Below, one piece after another: positions 33,628 through 43,337 of a DNA stretch of 64,000 bases (position 1 is the first letter of the stretch; each line of letters opens with the position of its first letter). Under the pieces are notes generated by a model. The model did not search any database and was not told the DNA's origin. It worked only from the letters and a program-made list of their open reading frames with translations. The position numbers and the translations under genes were made by a program. Origin of the DNA: Streptomyces sp. NRRL F-2580 (lineage in GTDB: Bacteria; Actinomycetota; Actinomycetes; Streptomycetales; Streptomycetaceae); contig NZ_JOIR01000005.1 of assembly GCF_000720115.1 (NCBI RefSeq), forward strand, positions 387,195 through 451,194, in the 5' to 3' direction.

Positions 33628-36600
33628 ATGGCGGAGCTCGTCAAGATCAGCGATGCCGCCGGGCGGGTGCGCGGCAGTGGATTCGTCGCCGACGACCGCG
33701 GCACGGTGGTCACCAGCCACGAGGCCGTCGCCGGACTGACCCGGGTGCTCCTGCACGGCCCCGGACGGACCTGGCTGGCCGAGGCGGCCGACGTGACGGC
33801 GCTGCCGGGGCTGGCGCTGGCGCTCGTACGGACCGACGGGCTCGGCATGCGGCCGCTGCCGGTGGCGATGCGCGAGGCGATCGATCCCGGGACCTACGTA
33901 CGGCTGCCCGCGCGGGGCTGGCGCCAGGCGCGGGTGCTGGGGGGCGCGCAGGCCGCGTACCCGGCGGTGGAACTGGCGATCGGCACGGACGGCCGGGACG
34001 CGCTGCTGCTCGGCGGGGAGGCCTGCGGGGGCCCGGTCCTCGACGCCGCGACCGGAGCGGTGCTCGCGGTCCTGGGCGCCGCTCTCCCCGCGGAACACCG
34101 CTCGGCCCCCTTCGCGGTGGCCCTGCGCCCGGCCGCCGCAGCCGACCCCTGCGGCCCCCTGGCCGTCCTGCTGGAGCGCAACGCCGCCACCGTGCCGGGC
34201 CACGGCCCCGACCTGAACCTCGCCGGGGCACTGGAACTCACCGCCACCACCCTGGAACCCCCCGGGACAAGCCCCGACCCGGTGGAACGCCCCAGGATCA
34301 CCTCGGCACTGACGGAGTTCACGGAAGGCGACAGGCCGGTCCTGGGCCTGGTCGGCGACCCCGGCACGGGCCGCACCACCGCACTCGCGGCCCTGGCCGC
34401 ACACCGAGCCCACGGCCCCCGTCCCGCCCCCACCCTCTGGCTCCGCGGCGCGGACCTCCACCCCGACGACACCTCCCTGTCCAACGCCCTGACCCGCACC
34501 CTGACCAGAGCCGCCCGCATCACCGATTCCGATGGGGCCGGGTATCCACAGGCGCTCTCCGACCCCCAGGGTGGTTCCGGCGGGGCCGGGCGTGTGCCGG
34601 GGCGATCCCCACAGGGCCCGGACCGCAACGAGGCTCGGCTCTCCGACCCCCAGGGCGGTTCCGGCGGGGTCGGGTGTGTGTCGGGGCGATCCCCGCAGGG
34701 CGCCGAACGCACTTCCGCCGAGCTCTCCGACCCCTCGTCACGTTCGGCGTCCGAGGAGACGTCCCGGCGCGCGCCCGGCCCCGCCGGAACCGCCCCCACC
34801 CCCACCCCGCCCGGCAGCGCAACCGGCGCGCCGGGTCCCGACCCATCGGCGACACCCCCCGGTGGAACCGACTCAGCACCCCCCGGTGGAACCAACTCCG
34901 CACCCCCCGGAACCGACCCGGCCGCACATCTGGCCTACGTGGCCGCCCGGGCCCGACGCCCCCTGCTCGTGGTGCTCGACGCCCCCGAGGAGATGCCGCC
35001 GGAGCTCGCCCACCGCCTCGGCCCCTGGACCGAGGCCACCGCCGCCTGGCTGCGCGGGACCGGCGCCCGCCTCGTGGTCGCCGCCCGGCCCGAGTACTGG
35101 GAGCGGGCCGGCGCCCTCCACCCGCCCGACGCCCTGCACACCCCGGCCCGTCCGGCCCGCCGGATGCCGCCCGCGCTCCCGATCGGCGACCTCACCGTCG
35201 CCGAGGCCGAGACCGTCCGGGACCGGCTCGGCATCCCCTCCGACGCCGTCCGCGCGGCCGACGCCCGCCACCCGCTCACCCTGAGCCTGCTGGCCGGCAT
35301 CCGCGCCGCCGGGGTCACCGCCGGCCGCCCCGGCCGGGACGAGGTCTTCGCCGCCCACCTGGACCTGCTGTGCCTGCGCAGCGCCCTCCGCACCGCGGCG
35401 GCCTGCGCCGACCCCGGCGGAGCCAGGGTGCACGGCCCCGGGATCCGCCGGCTGGCCGCGCGCATCGCCGGCAGCGTCCACGAGGCCGCGCGCCGCTGCC
35501 TGGGGCCCGGGCCGGGGCAGCTGGACCGGGCCTCCTTCGAGGAGCTGTTCCCGTGGCGCACCGGCTGGGCCTCCGCCGTGCTCACCGAGGGCCTGCTGGT
35601 GCCCGCCGGAGCCGGCTACCGCTTCGCCCACGAGGAGCTGTCCGACTGGATCCAGGCCGGCCACTTGGACGTCCCGACCGCCCTCGGCCACCTCGTGCAC
35701 GGCCCCGCCGAGCCTGGCCCACCCGTGCCCCGGCACCGGATCGGCCCCGTCCTGGAGGCGCTGCGCAGACTTGCCCCGGACCGGCTGCGCCACGAGCTCA
35801 CCCGGCTGGTGCACGCCCTCAACGGCCTCGCCGAGGAACCGGCGCCGGACGACCCGGACCGCGCCTGGTGGGCCACCCGGCTGCTGCGCGAGAGCCTGCT
35901 CCGAGCCCCCGACGCGCACCCCCACCTGCCCGTCCTGCACGCCCTCGCCGAGCACGTGGCCCGCGCCGGCCCGGGGGAGTTCGGCGGCTGGTTCTGGAAC
36001 CGGCTCCGGCTGCCCGAGCCCGACCGGCTCGACCTGCTGCGCCGCCTGCTGCCCGCCGACCCGGCCGAGGCGGTCCCCGGCGACCGCTACCTCGACGCCG
36101 CGGCCCGCCGCCTCGCCCGGGACCCGCAGCGCGCACAGCCGCTGCTCTGCGCCTGGTTCGGCGACGGCCGCCGGCTGCGCGGCCGCCCCGGGGCCACCGT
36201 CGCCACCGCCGCGCAGGCCCTGCTGCACACCCACCGCCGGCTCGCCGTGGACGACCTCACCGAGGCGCTCGTCACCGCCGCGCACCCCCGCGCCGACGAG
36301 CTGCTGGCCGTACTCGCCGAGGAGGAGCCGTCCGCGATGTCCCGGGCCGTGGACCGGTGGGCGCACGACGAACGGCCCGGGCGACGGGTCGCGGCCGCCG
36401 CCTACGGGCTCGCCACCGCCCCGCACGTGCGCACCCCCGCCGACCGCGACCTGCTGCGCTACGCCGCCCAGGCGCTGCTCGCCCGGCCCGCGGACGCCAC
36501 CCTGCACGGCAGCGCCCTCGCCGTGCTGCTGCGCGATCCGCAGGTGCGCGGCCGCTACCTGCCCCAGGCCCTCGCCTGCTTCCGCGACCCCGAGCACGGC

Positions 36601-37290
36601 TCCCGGCTGCCCGCGGCGGCGCTGGTCGCGGGCCTGCCCGTACTGTCCGACCCGGACGCGGTGTTCGCCGCCCTGCGGGCCCGGGCCGACGGGGAGGTGG
36701 TGCGCGCCCTGGCCGCGCTGACCACGCCGGGGTTGGCCCGCCGCGCGGGTGACCTCGTACGGGAACACCTCGCGCGGTGGCCCGGGGACGCACCGCACGC
36801 CGCCGTCTTCGTGGACCGGCGGCTCGAACAGGGCCCGGCCGCGGGTCCCGTGCTGCGCCCGCTGGTCCTGGAACTGCTGCGGAACGCCCCGGCGGGGGTC
36901 AGGGCGGAGCTCGCCGCCGTCCTGGCCGCGCCGGGCGGGGAGTGCTCGTACCCGCTGCGGGGCGAGCTGGCCGGCGTACTGCTCCGCGAGGAGGCCGATC
37001 CGCAGGTCCTCGGCGCGTTCCTCGCGGGGCTCGCGGCCGGGACCTCCCGGCGCCCGGAGGCCCGTACGCGGGAACTGCTGCGGCGCACCGGGCGGCAGCT
37101 GCTGCGGGCCCCCGGCGGGCCGGCGGTCTTCGAGCGGCGGACGGTGGAACTGGCCCGGGCCGAACCGGCCTTCGGGGCGCTGGTCGCCCGCTGGCTGGCG
37201 GAGGCGCGCGCGGAGGCCGCCGCCCTGCTGGGGCCGAGCGCACGGCGGACGGTGGAGACCCTCAGCAGGACGGCGCCGGACGTGACGTGA
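33628..37290 (+). CDS. Large protein: degenerate trypsin-like domain plus split P-loop NTPase
   Basis: The 1220-residue protein begins with a trypsin-like fold (GSGFVADDRGTVVTSHEAVAG, residues about 17-37; ACGGPVLD around C133). The usual triad looks lost: E32 stands where His is expected (H31 is beside it), the Asp strand reads GLALALV, and Cys replaces the nucleophilic Ser. A P-loop follows, GDPGTGRT at 243-250, with R249 in place of the Walker Lys; Walker B is LLVVLD ending at D451. Between them residues about 295-430 are Pro/Ser/Gly repeats. The C-terminal 600 residues are helical, HEAT-like in appearance. It resembles STAND-type signalling proteins; function unknown. ATG 33628 follows GGGGGAG. 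Confidence 0.7.
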   Translation: MAELVKISDAAGRVRGSGFVADDRGTVVTSHEAVAGLTRVLLHGPGRTWLAEAADVTALPGLALALVRTDGLGMRPLPVAMREAIDPGTYVRLPARGWRQARVLGGAQAAYPAVELAIGTDGRDALLLGGEACGGPVLDAATGAVLAVLGAALPAEHRSAPFAVALRPAAAADPCGPLAVLLERNAATVPGHGPDLNLAGALELTATTLEPPGTSPDPVERPRITSALTEFTEGDRPVLGLVGDPGTGRTTALAALAAHRAHGPRPAPTLWLRGADLHPDDTSLSNALTRTLTRAARITDSDGAGYPQALSDPQGGSGGAGRVPGRSPQGPDRNEARLSDPQGGSGGVGCVSGRSPQGAERTSAELSDPSSRSASEETSRRAPGPAGTAPTPTPPGSATGAPGPDPSATPPGGTDSAPPGGTNSAPPGTDPAAHLAYVAARARRPLLVVLDAPEEMPPELAHRLGPWTEATAAWLRGTGARLVVAARPEYWERAGALHPPDALHTPARPARRMPPALPIGDLTVAEAETVRDRLGIPSDAVRAADARHPLTLSLLAGIRAAGVTAGRPGRDEVFAAHLDLLCLRSALRTAAACADPGGARVHGPGIRRLAARIAGSVHEAARRCLGPGPGQLDRASFEELFPWRTGWASAVLTEGLLVPAGAGYRFAHEELSDWIQAGHLDVPTALGHLVHGPAEPGPPVPRHRIGPVLEALRRLAPDRLRHELTRLVHALNGLAEEPAPDDPDRAWWATRLLRESLLRAPDAHPHLPVLHALAEHVARAGPGEFGGWFWNRLRLPEPDRLDLLRRLLPADPAEAVPGDRYLDAAARRLARDPQRAQPLLCAWFGDGRRLRGRPGATVATAAQALLHTHRRLAVDDLTEALVTAAHPRADELLAVLAEEEPSAMSRAVDRWAHDERPGRRVAAAAYGLATAPHVRTPADRDLLRYAAQALLARPADATLHGSALAVLLRDPQVRGRYLPQALACFRDPEHGSRLPAAALVAGLPVLSDPDAVFAALRARADGEVVRALAALTTPGLARRAGDLVREHLARWPGDAPHAAVFVDRRLEQGPAAGPVLRPLVLELLRNAPAGVRAELAAVLAAPGGECSYPLRGELAGVLLREEADPQVLGAFLAGLAAGTSRRPEARTRELLRRTGRQLLRAPGGPAVFERRTVELARAEPAFGALVARWLAEARAEAAALLGPSARRTVETLSRTAPDVT
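34555..34730 (+). repeat. 84-bp in-frame tandem repeats in the NTPase linker
   Basis: CTCTCCGACCCC starts units at 34555 and 34639, and a third unit begins at 34723 and soon diverges. Each full unit encodes 28 residues (LSDPQGGSGG…GRSPQG…). They lie in the linker between Walker A and Walker B. Confidence 0.85.
34854..34913 (+). repeat. 24-bp tandem repeats encoding PPGGTxSA
   Basis: Units start at 34854, 34878 and, truncated, at 34902, each beginning ACCCCCCGG. They encode PPGGTDSA, PPGGTNSA and PPGTD in the same linker. Confidence 0.85.
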
Positions 37291-37418
37291 CGATATGCCG
37301 CGGCAGTGGACCCCAGCCCGACGCCGATGCGGGGCACCGGCCACCGGCATGGCAGTCTTAGACCTGCAATCGGCAATCAGTTCAAGGACCAACCGGGTTC
37401 GGGCGAGGAGCGGTCACA

Positions 37419-38375
37419 GTGCAGCGCTGGCGTGGCTTGGAGGACATCCCCCAGGACTGGGGACGCAGCGTCGTCACCATCGGCTCCTACGACGGCGTGC
37501 ACCGGGGACATCAGCTGATCATCGGACGGGCCGTGTCCACGGCGCGTGCGCTCGGCGTTCCGTCCGTCGTGGTCACCTTCGACCCGCACCCGAGCGAGGT
37601 CGTCCGCCCCGGCAGCCACCCGCCGATCCTGGCCCCCTACGACCGGCGCGCCGAGCTGATGGCCGGGCTCGGCGTGGACGCGCTGCTGATCCTGCCGTTC
37701 ACGGCGGAGTTCTCGCAGCTGTCCCCGGCCGACTTCATCGTGAAGGTGCTCGTCGACAAGCTGCACGCGCGGTCCGTCATCGAGGGCCCGAACTTCCGCT
37801 TCGGCCACCGGGCCGCCGGGAACGTCGACTTCCTGCGCGAGCTGGGCGCCACGTACGACTACGAGGTCGACGTCGTGGACCTGGTCGAGCGGGGTGCGGC
37901 GGGCGGCGGCGTGCCGTTCTCCTCGACGCTGGCGCGCAGGCTGGTCGCCGAGGGCGACATGGACGGCGCGGCCGAGATCCTGGGCCGCCCGCACCGGGTC
38001 GAGGGCGTGGTGGTGCGCGGTGCGCAGCGCGGGCGCGAGCTCGGCTACCCGACGGCGAACGTCGAGACGGCGCCGCACACCGCGATCCCGGCGGACGGGG
38101 TCTACGCGGGCTGGCTGACGGCGGACGGCGAGCGGATGCCGGCGGCGATCTCGGTGGGGACGAACGTGCAGTTCGACGCCACGGAGCGGACCGTGGAGGC
38201 GTACGCGATCGACCGGGTCGGGCTGGACCTGTACGGGAAGCACGTGGCCGTCGACTTCCTCGCGTACGTGCGGGGGATGGCGAGGTTCGAGTCGCTCGAC
38301 GGGCTGCTGGAGGCGATCGCGGACGACGTGAAGCGGGCGCGGGTGCTGACGGACACGTACGACCTGCGCCGCTGA
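37419..38375 (+). CDS. ribF: Bifunctional riboflavin kinase / FAD synthetase
   Basis: This 318-residue enzyme phosphorylates riboflavin to FMN and adenylates FMN to FAD. The N-terminal FAD synthetase part has GSYDGVHRGHQLI (nucleotidyltransferase HxGH motif), VVTFDPHP and EGPNFRFGHRAAGN. The C-terminal kinase part has GVVVRGAQRGRELGYPTANVE and GVYAGW. GTG 37419 follows GCGAGGAG. It ends before a convergent terminator shared with the ParA-like gene. Confidence 0.97.
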   Translation: MQRWRGLEDIPQDWGRSVVTIGSYDGVHRGHQLIIGRAVSTARALGVPSVVVTFDPHPSEVVRPGSHPPILAPYDRRAELMAGLGVDALLILPFTAEFSQLSPADFIVKVLVDKLHARSVIEGPNFRFGHRAAGNVDFLRELGATYDYEVDVVDLVERGAAGGGVPFSSTLARRLVAEGDMDGAAEILGRPHRVEGVVVRGAQRGRELGYPTANVETAPHTAIPADGVYAGWLTADGERMPAAISVGTNVQFDATERTVEAYAIDRVGLDLYGKHVAVDFLAYVRGMARFESLDGLLEAIADDVKRARVLTDTYDLRR

Positions 38376-38390
38376 CGGACGAACGGGCGA

Positions 38391-38449
38391 GGGCCCGTAC
38401 TGCCCCGGGACGGATCCTTCTCGATCCTGTTCGGGGCGGTACGGGCCCT
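38391..38449. terminator. Terminator between convergent ribF and the ParA-like gene
   Basis: GGGCCCGTAC (38391-38400) pairs with GTACGGGCCC (38439-38448), extended by GCCCC/GGGGC with a one-base bulge and an inner GGATC/GATCC pair. It can fold from either strand. Confidence 0.75.
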
Positions 38450-38487
38450 TCCTGTTGTGCGGCTGCGCTCGCTCCGCTCCGCTCCGC

Positions 38488-40974
38488 TCAGCCGAGGCGC
38501 GGGTCGCGCGGGGGCTGCTGGGGCTGCGGCGGCTGCTGCTGCGGGGCCGGGGGCTGCTGCCAGGGCTGGCCGGGCTGCGGGTAGGGCTGGCCGTAGGGCT
38601 GCGGCTGCTGCGGCGGCTGCTGGTACGGGGGCTGGCCCTGGGGCTGTCCGTACGGCTGCGGCTGCTGGTGGGGCTGCGGCTGCGGCGGCTGCTGGTGCGG
38701 CTGGGGCTGCTGCGGTGCTCCCCAGTGCCCCTGCGGGGCCTGCTGCTGGGCCCGCAGGAAGTCCTCGGCCACGAGGGCGGAGAGGTTGAAGTACGCCTCG
38801 CGCGTCTTGGGCCGCATCATGTCGAGGTCGACCTCGGCGCCGGCCGCGAGGTGTTCGTCGAACGGCACCACGACGACACCGCGGCAGCGGGTCTCGAAGT
38901 GCTGCACGATGTCCTCGATCTTGATCATCTTGCTCGTCTCGCGGACCCCCGAGATGACGGTGAGGGAGCGGGAGACGAGGTCCGCGTACCCGTGCGCGGA
39001 GAGCCAGTCGAGGGTGGTGCTCGCGCTGCTGGCGCCGTCCACGGACGGGGTCGAGATGATGATCAGCTGATCGGCCAGGTCCAGGACCCCGCGCATGGCG
39101 GAGTAGAGGAGGCCGGTGCCCGAGTCGGTGAGGATGATCGGGTACTGGCGGCCCAGCGTCTCTATGACGCGGCGGTAGTCCTCGTCGTTGAAGGTCGTGG
39201 AGACCGCCGGGTCCACGTCGTTGGCGATGATCTCCAGACCGGAGGGCGCCTGTGAGGTGAACCGGCGGATGTCCATGTACGAGTTCAGGTACGGGATCGC
39301 CTGGACCAGGTCGCGGATGGTGGCACCGGTCTCGCGGCGCACGCGGCGGCCGAGGGTACCGGCGTCGGGGTTCGCGTCGATGGCCAGGATCTTGTCCTGG
39401 CGCTCGGTGGCGAGGGTGGCGCCGAGCGCGGTGGTCGTCGTGGTCTTGCCGACGCCGCCCTTGAGGCTGATGACGGCGATGCGGTAGCAGGACATGACCG
39501 GGGTGCGGATCAGCTCCAGCTTGCGCTGGCGCTCCGCTTCGGCCGCCTTGCCGCCGAAGCGGAAGCGGCCGCCGGCGTTGCCGTTGTTCTTGGGCTTCTG
39601 CTTGTTGCGCAGCAGGCGGTCCGAGGAGAGCTCGACCGCGGCGGTGTAGCCGAGCGGCGCCCCGCCGCCGGTCGGGCCGGCCGAGTAGCGCGGGTCGTGC
39701 GGCTGCGGCTGGGGCTGCGGCGGCTGTTGCTGCTGCCCGGGCCCCACGGGCCACTGCCCGGCGGAGCGGGGGTCGTACGGCTGGGGCTGCGGTTGCGGCT
39801 GCGGGGGCTGCTGCTGCGGGGCGGGTGCCGGTGCCGGCTGCTGGAACGGATAGGCGTCCTGCGTCGCGAACGCGGGCGGCAGCGGCGGCAGTTCACCACC
39901 GGGTCCCCCGAAGGGGGTCTCGCCGCCTGCCTGCGCCAGGGCCGGGGTCTGCTCGGCGGGAGGCAGCACGGGCACCCCGTCGGCGGGGGTGTCCCCCGGG
40001 CCGGCCCAGCCTCCGGACGAAGCCTGCGCCGCGGGGGCCGGGAACGGCGACGGCGCGTCGGGTGCCGGCCGGACGTCTTCGGCCGGAGCCGCAGCCGGAA
40101 GCTCGATCGGTGCCGGTGCCGGTGCCGGTGCCGGTGCCGGGTCCGGGACGGGCGCCGCGAACGGCGCCGGGGCGTCGAGCGCGGGCCGGGCGTCCTCGAC
40201 CGGGGCCGGAGCCTCGACCGGTGCCGCGTCCGGGGCGGGAGCCGGGTACGACGGAGCCCCATCGGCGGGAGGGCCGAACGGCGCGACGGGGGCCGGGGCG
40301 TCGGGAGCGGGCAGGGCGTTCTCGGCCGGAGCCGCGACGGGGGCCGGGGCCGGGTCCGGGTCCGGGTACGAGGAGACCGGCGCCGGGTACGCCGGGAGCG
40401 CGTCGGCCGGAGCCGCCGCCTCGACAGGGGCCGGGGCCGGGTCCTCGACCGGCGCCGGAGCCGGAGCCGGAGTCGGCGCCGGAGCCGGGTACGGCGGGAC
40501 GGCGTCGGCAGGAGCTGCCGCCTCGATCGGAGACAGTGCCGGAAGAGGCGCCTCAATCGGGGCCGGGGCCGGAGCCGGAGCAGGGGTCGGTGCCGGGTAC
40601 GGCGGGACGGCGTCGAGCGGCGCCGGGGCGGACGCCTCGAACGGGCTCGGCGCCGGGGCCGGAAGAGGGGTCTCGGCCGGCGTGGGCGCCGGGAACGGGA
40701 CGGGCAGGCCCGCGCCGTCGGACGCGGTCCGCGGCGCCGGCGGAGCGATCCGCATCGTCGAGGGGGACTCCACGTCCGCAGGGCGGTGCGGCTCGAAACC
40801 GCTGCCCTCGGGGAGCCCCGGCACCTGCGCGGCGGGGGCCGCGCCCTGCGTGTACCAGGCCGGCGGGGTGTAGTCGATGGTGAACTCGCCCGTCAGTTCG
40901 GGCTCCGCATCGGACTGATCGTCCGTCGGGACGTCCCACGTCCCGCCGCGCCTCTCGTTCCGATCGCCGCTCAC
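38488..40974 (-). CDS. EspI-like ParA/MinD ATPase of the type VII secretion locus
   Basis: An 828-residue protein started at GTG 40972-40974, which has a strong AGGAGG site 4 bases upstream. Residues 1 to about 450 are Pro/Ala-rich and disordered (many PAPAP runs); one stretch is coded by five GGTGCC hexamers. The ATPase domain has the deviant Walker A KGGVGKT at 505-511, VISLKGG, then [12 protein letters not shown] and [16 protein letters not shown]. The last 90 residues are Gln/Pro repeats (QPQPHQQP type). In mycobacteria EspI, a protein of this layout, is linked to ESX regulation. Here it is the outermost gene of the cluster, on the same strand as the 41081-41779 gene and eccE. Confidence 0.82.
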   Translation of the reverse strand: MSGDRNERRGGTWDVPTDDQSDAEPELTGEFTIDYTPPAWYTQGAAPAAQVPGLPEGSGFEPHRPADVESPSTMRIAPPAPRTASDGAGLPVPFPAPTPAETPLPAPAPSPFEASAPAPLDAVPPYPAPTPAPAPAPAPIEAPLPALSPIEAAAPADAVPPYPAPAPTPAPAPAPVEDPAPAPVEAAAPADALPAYPAPVSSYPDPDPAPAPVAAPAENALPAPDAPAPVAPFGPPADGAPSYPAPAPDAAPVEAPAPVEDARPALDAPAPFAAPVPDPAPAPAPAPAPIELPAAAPAEDVRPAPDAPSPFPAPAAQASSGGWAGPGDTPADGVPVLPPAEQTPALAQAGGETPFGGPGGELPPLPPAFATQDAYPFQQPAPAPAPQQQPPQPQPQPQPYDPRSAGQWPVGPGQQQQPPQPQPQPHDPRYSAGPTGGGAPLGYTAAVELSSDRLLRNKQKPKNNGNAGGRFRFGGKAAEAERQRKLELIRTPVMSCYRIAVISLKGGVGKTTTTTALGATLATERQDKILAIDANPDAGTLGRRVRRETGATIRDLVQAIPYLNSYMDIRRFTSQAPSGLEIIANDVDPAVSTTFNDEDYRRVIETLGRQYPIILTDSGTGLLYSAMRGVLDLADQLIIISTPSVDGASSASTTLDWLSAHGYADLVSRSLTVISGVRETSKMIKIEDIVQHFETRCRGVVVVPFDEHLAAGAEVDLDMMRPKTREAYFNLSALVAEDFLRAQQQAPQGHWGAPQQPQPHQQPPQPQPHQQPQPYGQPQGQPPYQQPPQQPQPYGQPYPQPGQPWQQPPAPQQQPPQPQQPPRDPRLG
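40109..40138 (-). repeat. Five GGTGCC hexamers inside the EspI-like gene
   Basis: Five perfect 6-bp units encode a Pro-Ala run. Slippage would change the length by two residues without a frameshift. Confidence 0.85.
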
Positions 40975-41080
40975 TGGTCCTCCTGGTCTGTCGAACACCG
41001 GTCCGGCGTCCACCTCGCCGCGCCCGCACCCAGCCTAATCGCGCCCCGACACCACTGTCCGCCCCCCTCAGGGGCCGTGG

Positions 41081-41779
41081 TCAGTCGATGCGCCGGGCTC
41101 CGCCGAGCAGGCCCGTCTCCGCTTCCGTCCCCTGGGTCATCACGAACTGCCGGTCCCGTGGCGTGCACCACAGCGTCACCCCGTCGCCCAGCGTCGGCAG
41201 CGAGGCCACCGCCTGCCGCGGCAGCTGCATCAGGCGGCCGATCTGCTCCGCCTCGTCCGGGGACACCCGCTGCACGCCCACCAGCGAGGACTGCTGGAGC
41301 AAGCGCGGCGCCGTCGGGCTCAGATACGGCAGCAGGGTCAGCACCGACTGCCACGGCCCGGCCACCACGCGCCCGCGCGGCGGCCGCATCCCGCAGTCGC
41401 GGACCACCAGCACCGGGCTGCCGGCCGAGGCACCCTGCGGCGGCACCCGGCCCACCTCGTGCAGGGTCACGCACTGCTGCCCGCCGCCCGCCGCCTGGGC
41501 CAGCCCGGACCACACCTGGCCGCGCCCGGTCTCCACCGCCACCCGCGCGCCCGTGGCCGCCGCGCGCAGCGCCAGCACCTGCGCCGTCCACAGGCCGCCG
41601 ATCAGCGTCACCTCGTACGGCGTCGGCCGGTTGATGCCGAGCACCGCCGGCCGCCCCTCGGCGTCCACGCCGATGACGACCCCGTCGTCCCCGACGGGCA
41701 GCGCCAGCGAGTCCAGGTCCGCCGAGGGCACCACGTGCCGTTCACGTCGCGGGCCGACCAGCCCGAAACCGCCCCTCAT
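41081..41779 (-). CDS. Conserved protein of the type VII secretion locus
   Basis: A 232-residue soluble-looking protein, with no signal peptide or membrane segment. Notable stretches are GDDGVVIGVDAEGRPAVLGI and the DCGMRPPRGRVVAGPW block. Its ATG overlaps the stop of eccE (ATGA), so it is made together with that ESX membrane component. I recognise it only by position; comparable genes sit next to eccE in other streptomycetes. Confidence 0.72.
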   Translation of the reverse strand: MRGGFGLVGPRRERHVVPSADLDSLALPVGDDGVVIGVDAEGRPAVLGINRPTPYEVTLIGGLWTAQVLALRAAATGARVAVETGRGQVWSGLAQAAGGGQQCVTLHEVGRVPPQGASAGSPVLVVRDCGMRPPRGRVVAGPWQSVLTLLPYLSPTAPRLLQQSSLVGVQRVSPDEAEQIGRLMQLPRQAVASLPTLGDGVTLWCTPRDRQFVMTQGTEAETGLLGGARRID

Positions 41780-43050
41780 CGCGCCCCTCCCAGCGGCAGC
41801 GAGGCCAGCAGCCCCGGTACCTGTTCACGGTCGAGCCGGACCAGCCCGGCCTTCACGCCCCGCGCCGTCCTCTCCAACTCCCTTCGCGCGGCAACGAGTT
41901 CCTCGTCGCTGCGGCCGGTCACCCGTACGTGTCCGGTCAGGGTCACGCCCTGTCGCTCAGCCGGGGCCATCGTCAGGCTGAAGTTCGTGGCGAGCGCGGG
42001 CAGCGAGGTCAGCAGCGCCACGAACTGCGGCAGCGCCGCCGCTCCGGCACCGCCCAGCTGCGGCCAGCGGCCTATCCAGTACGTCGTGTGCCGCCGGTCG
42101 TCGCAGCGCCAGGTCCGCGGGGTCTCCTCGGTGCGCCGGCCGGTGCTGGCCGACCGCCCGGCCTGGGTGATCGCCATCGGGTTCGCGCACGAGGACGTGG
42201 CCAGCGCCGCCGTCAGCTCCTGCTCGGTCAGCACGGTGGCCGTGAACCCGGCCCCGGCCAGCCGGCTCGCCAACTGGTCGGCCGCGCGCACCACGCAGCG
42301 CTGCGCCCCCGCCAGCCCGCCGCCGCGCGCGGCGACGGCCTCGGGGCACAGCTCCGGGTCGAGCTTGAGGGCGATCCAGGTCAGCCGCACCGCCGGGGTC
42401 CCGGTCCGGGCCTGCAGGGGCGCGTAGTTGCGGGTGGCCATCGACTGGGCGGGCAGGTGCGGGGCCGGCGCCGGCTGGGTGTGCTGCACCAGCTGGGCGG
42501 ACTCCAGCCGGATGCCGTCGACTTCGAGGATGTCCCGTACGAGCCCGAGCGGCAGCGGCCGCGCCGCCCGGTCGGGCCGCAGCGCGGTGGCGTCCGTGTC
42601 CACCTGGACGACCGCGGTCAGGAAGGTCCCGTCGCCGATCATCCCGACCGGACGCCGCTCGCGGTCGCTGAACGTCAGCGTGCGCAGCGCCGGATCGGCC
42701 TCGACCAGCGGGGCCAGCCCGGGCTCGGTGCCCGCGGGCACGACGTGGGAAGCGGCACGGCCGCGGCGCGCGCGCAGGGCGAGCGCGCTGCCGATCCACT
42801 CCGGCAGGGAGCGCTGGTGGCGGCGTACGACCGCGAGCACCACCAGCACGAGCGCCAGTGCGCCGACGGGCACCAGCAGCATCGGTTCGACCACCCAGGC
42901 CACGAGCAGCGCGGCCGCCGCGACCTGGAGCAGTACGAGTTGTTGCAGTCGGAACGGACCGAAGCGGCCGGGGCTCGACTTCGGATGCGGCGTCACCCCG
43001 CCACGGGCGGGTGCGGGCGCGCCGGTCTGCGGCTCCGTCGCGGTGGCCAT
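41776..43050 (-). CDS. eccE: Type VII secretion protein EccE
   Basis: A 424-residue membrane protein. Two adjacent N-terminal membrane segments lie at about 34-75 (LQQLVLLQVAAAALLVAWVV; MLLVPVGALALVLVVLAVV), followed by a large hydrophilic domain with LPEWIGSALALRARR. This layout is that of EccE, which sits at the edge of the ESX membrane complex. The start is ATG 43048-43050 with GGGGAAG upstream. A candidate promoter (TTGACC … TAGGGT) lies 170-200 bp upstream. It is divergent from eccB. Confidence 0.85.
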   Translation of the reverse strand: MATATEPQTGAPAPARGGVTPHPKSSPGRFGPFRLQQLVLLQVAAAALLVAWVVEPMLLVPVGALALVLVVLAVVRRHQRSLPEWIGSALALRARRGRAASHVVPAGTEPGLAPLVEADPALRTLTFSDRERRPVGMIGDGTFLTAVVQVDTDATALRPDRAARPLPLGLVRDILEVDGIRLESAQLVQHTQPAPAPHLPAQSMATRNYAPLQARTGTPAVRLTWIALKLDPELCPEAVAARGGGLAGAQRCVVRAADQLASRLAGAGFTATVLTEQELTAALATSSCANPMAITQAGRSASTGRRTEETPRTWRCDDRRHTTYWIGRWPQLGGAGAAALPQFVALLTSLPALATNFSLTMAPAERQGVTLTGHVRVTGRSDEELVAARRELERTARGVKAGLVRLDREQVPGLLASLPLGGAR

Positions 43051-43220
43051 CACGTGCGCACTTCCCCTTTCTCCCCCGGCTACCGCCGGGGGGTGCCCCC
43101 AGGGCGAAATCCCCTGAGTCCGGGCGTTGCGCGACACCTGCCGCACGGCCCCGGAATCTCCCCAATCCACCTCAACAAGCCCTGAATACCCCGGTGCGGG
43201 AGGCGCTGAGCGGCTGCCTC

Positions 43221-43252
43221 ACCCTACCCGGCCCGTGCATACCGTCGGTCAA
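43221..43252 (-). promoter_or_regulatory. Candidate promoter for eccE operon
   Basis: On the minus strand TTGACC (43247-43252) and TAGGGT (43221-43226) are good -35 and -10 matches, but the 20-bp spacer is long. The eccE-eccB intergenic region (287 bp) also carries the ribosome site for eccB and CATAGT near 43257, which could serve eccB. Confidence 0.4.
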
Positions 43253-43337
43253 GAGGCATAGTAGGTGCCCGGTCCGACAATCGAGGCCCGGGGACCGTAC
43301 TCACCGGCCGGGCCCTGCGGGGGAGAAACAGGCGGTC

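Noticed and set aside
40060-40700. Possible CRISPR-like array in the repeated sequence of the EspI-like gene
   Set aside because: Repeats are short Pro/Ala-coding units in frame, without regular spacers.
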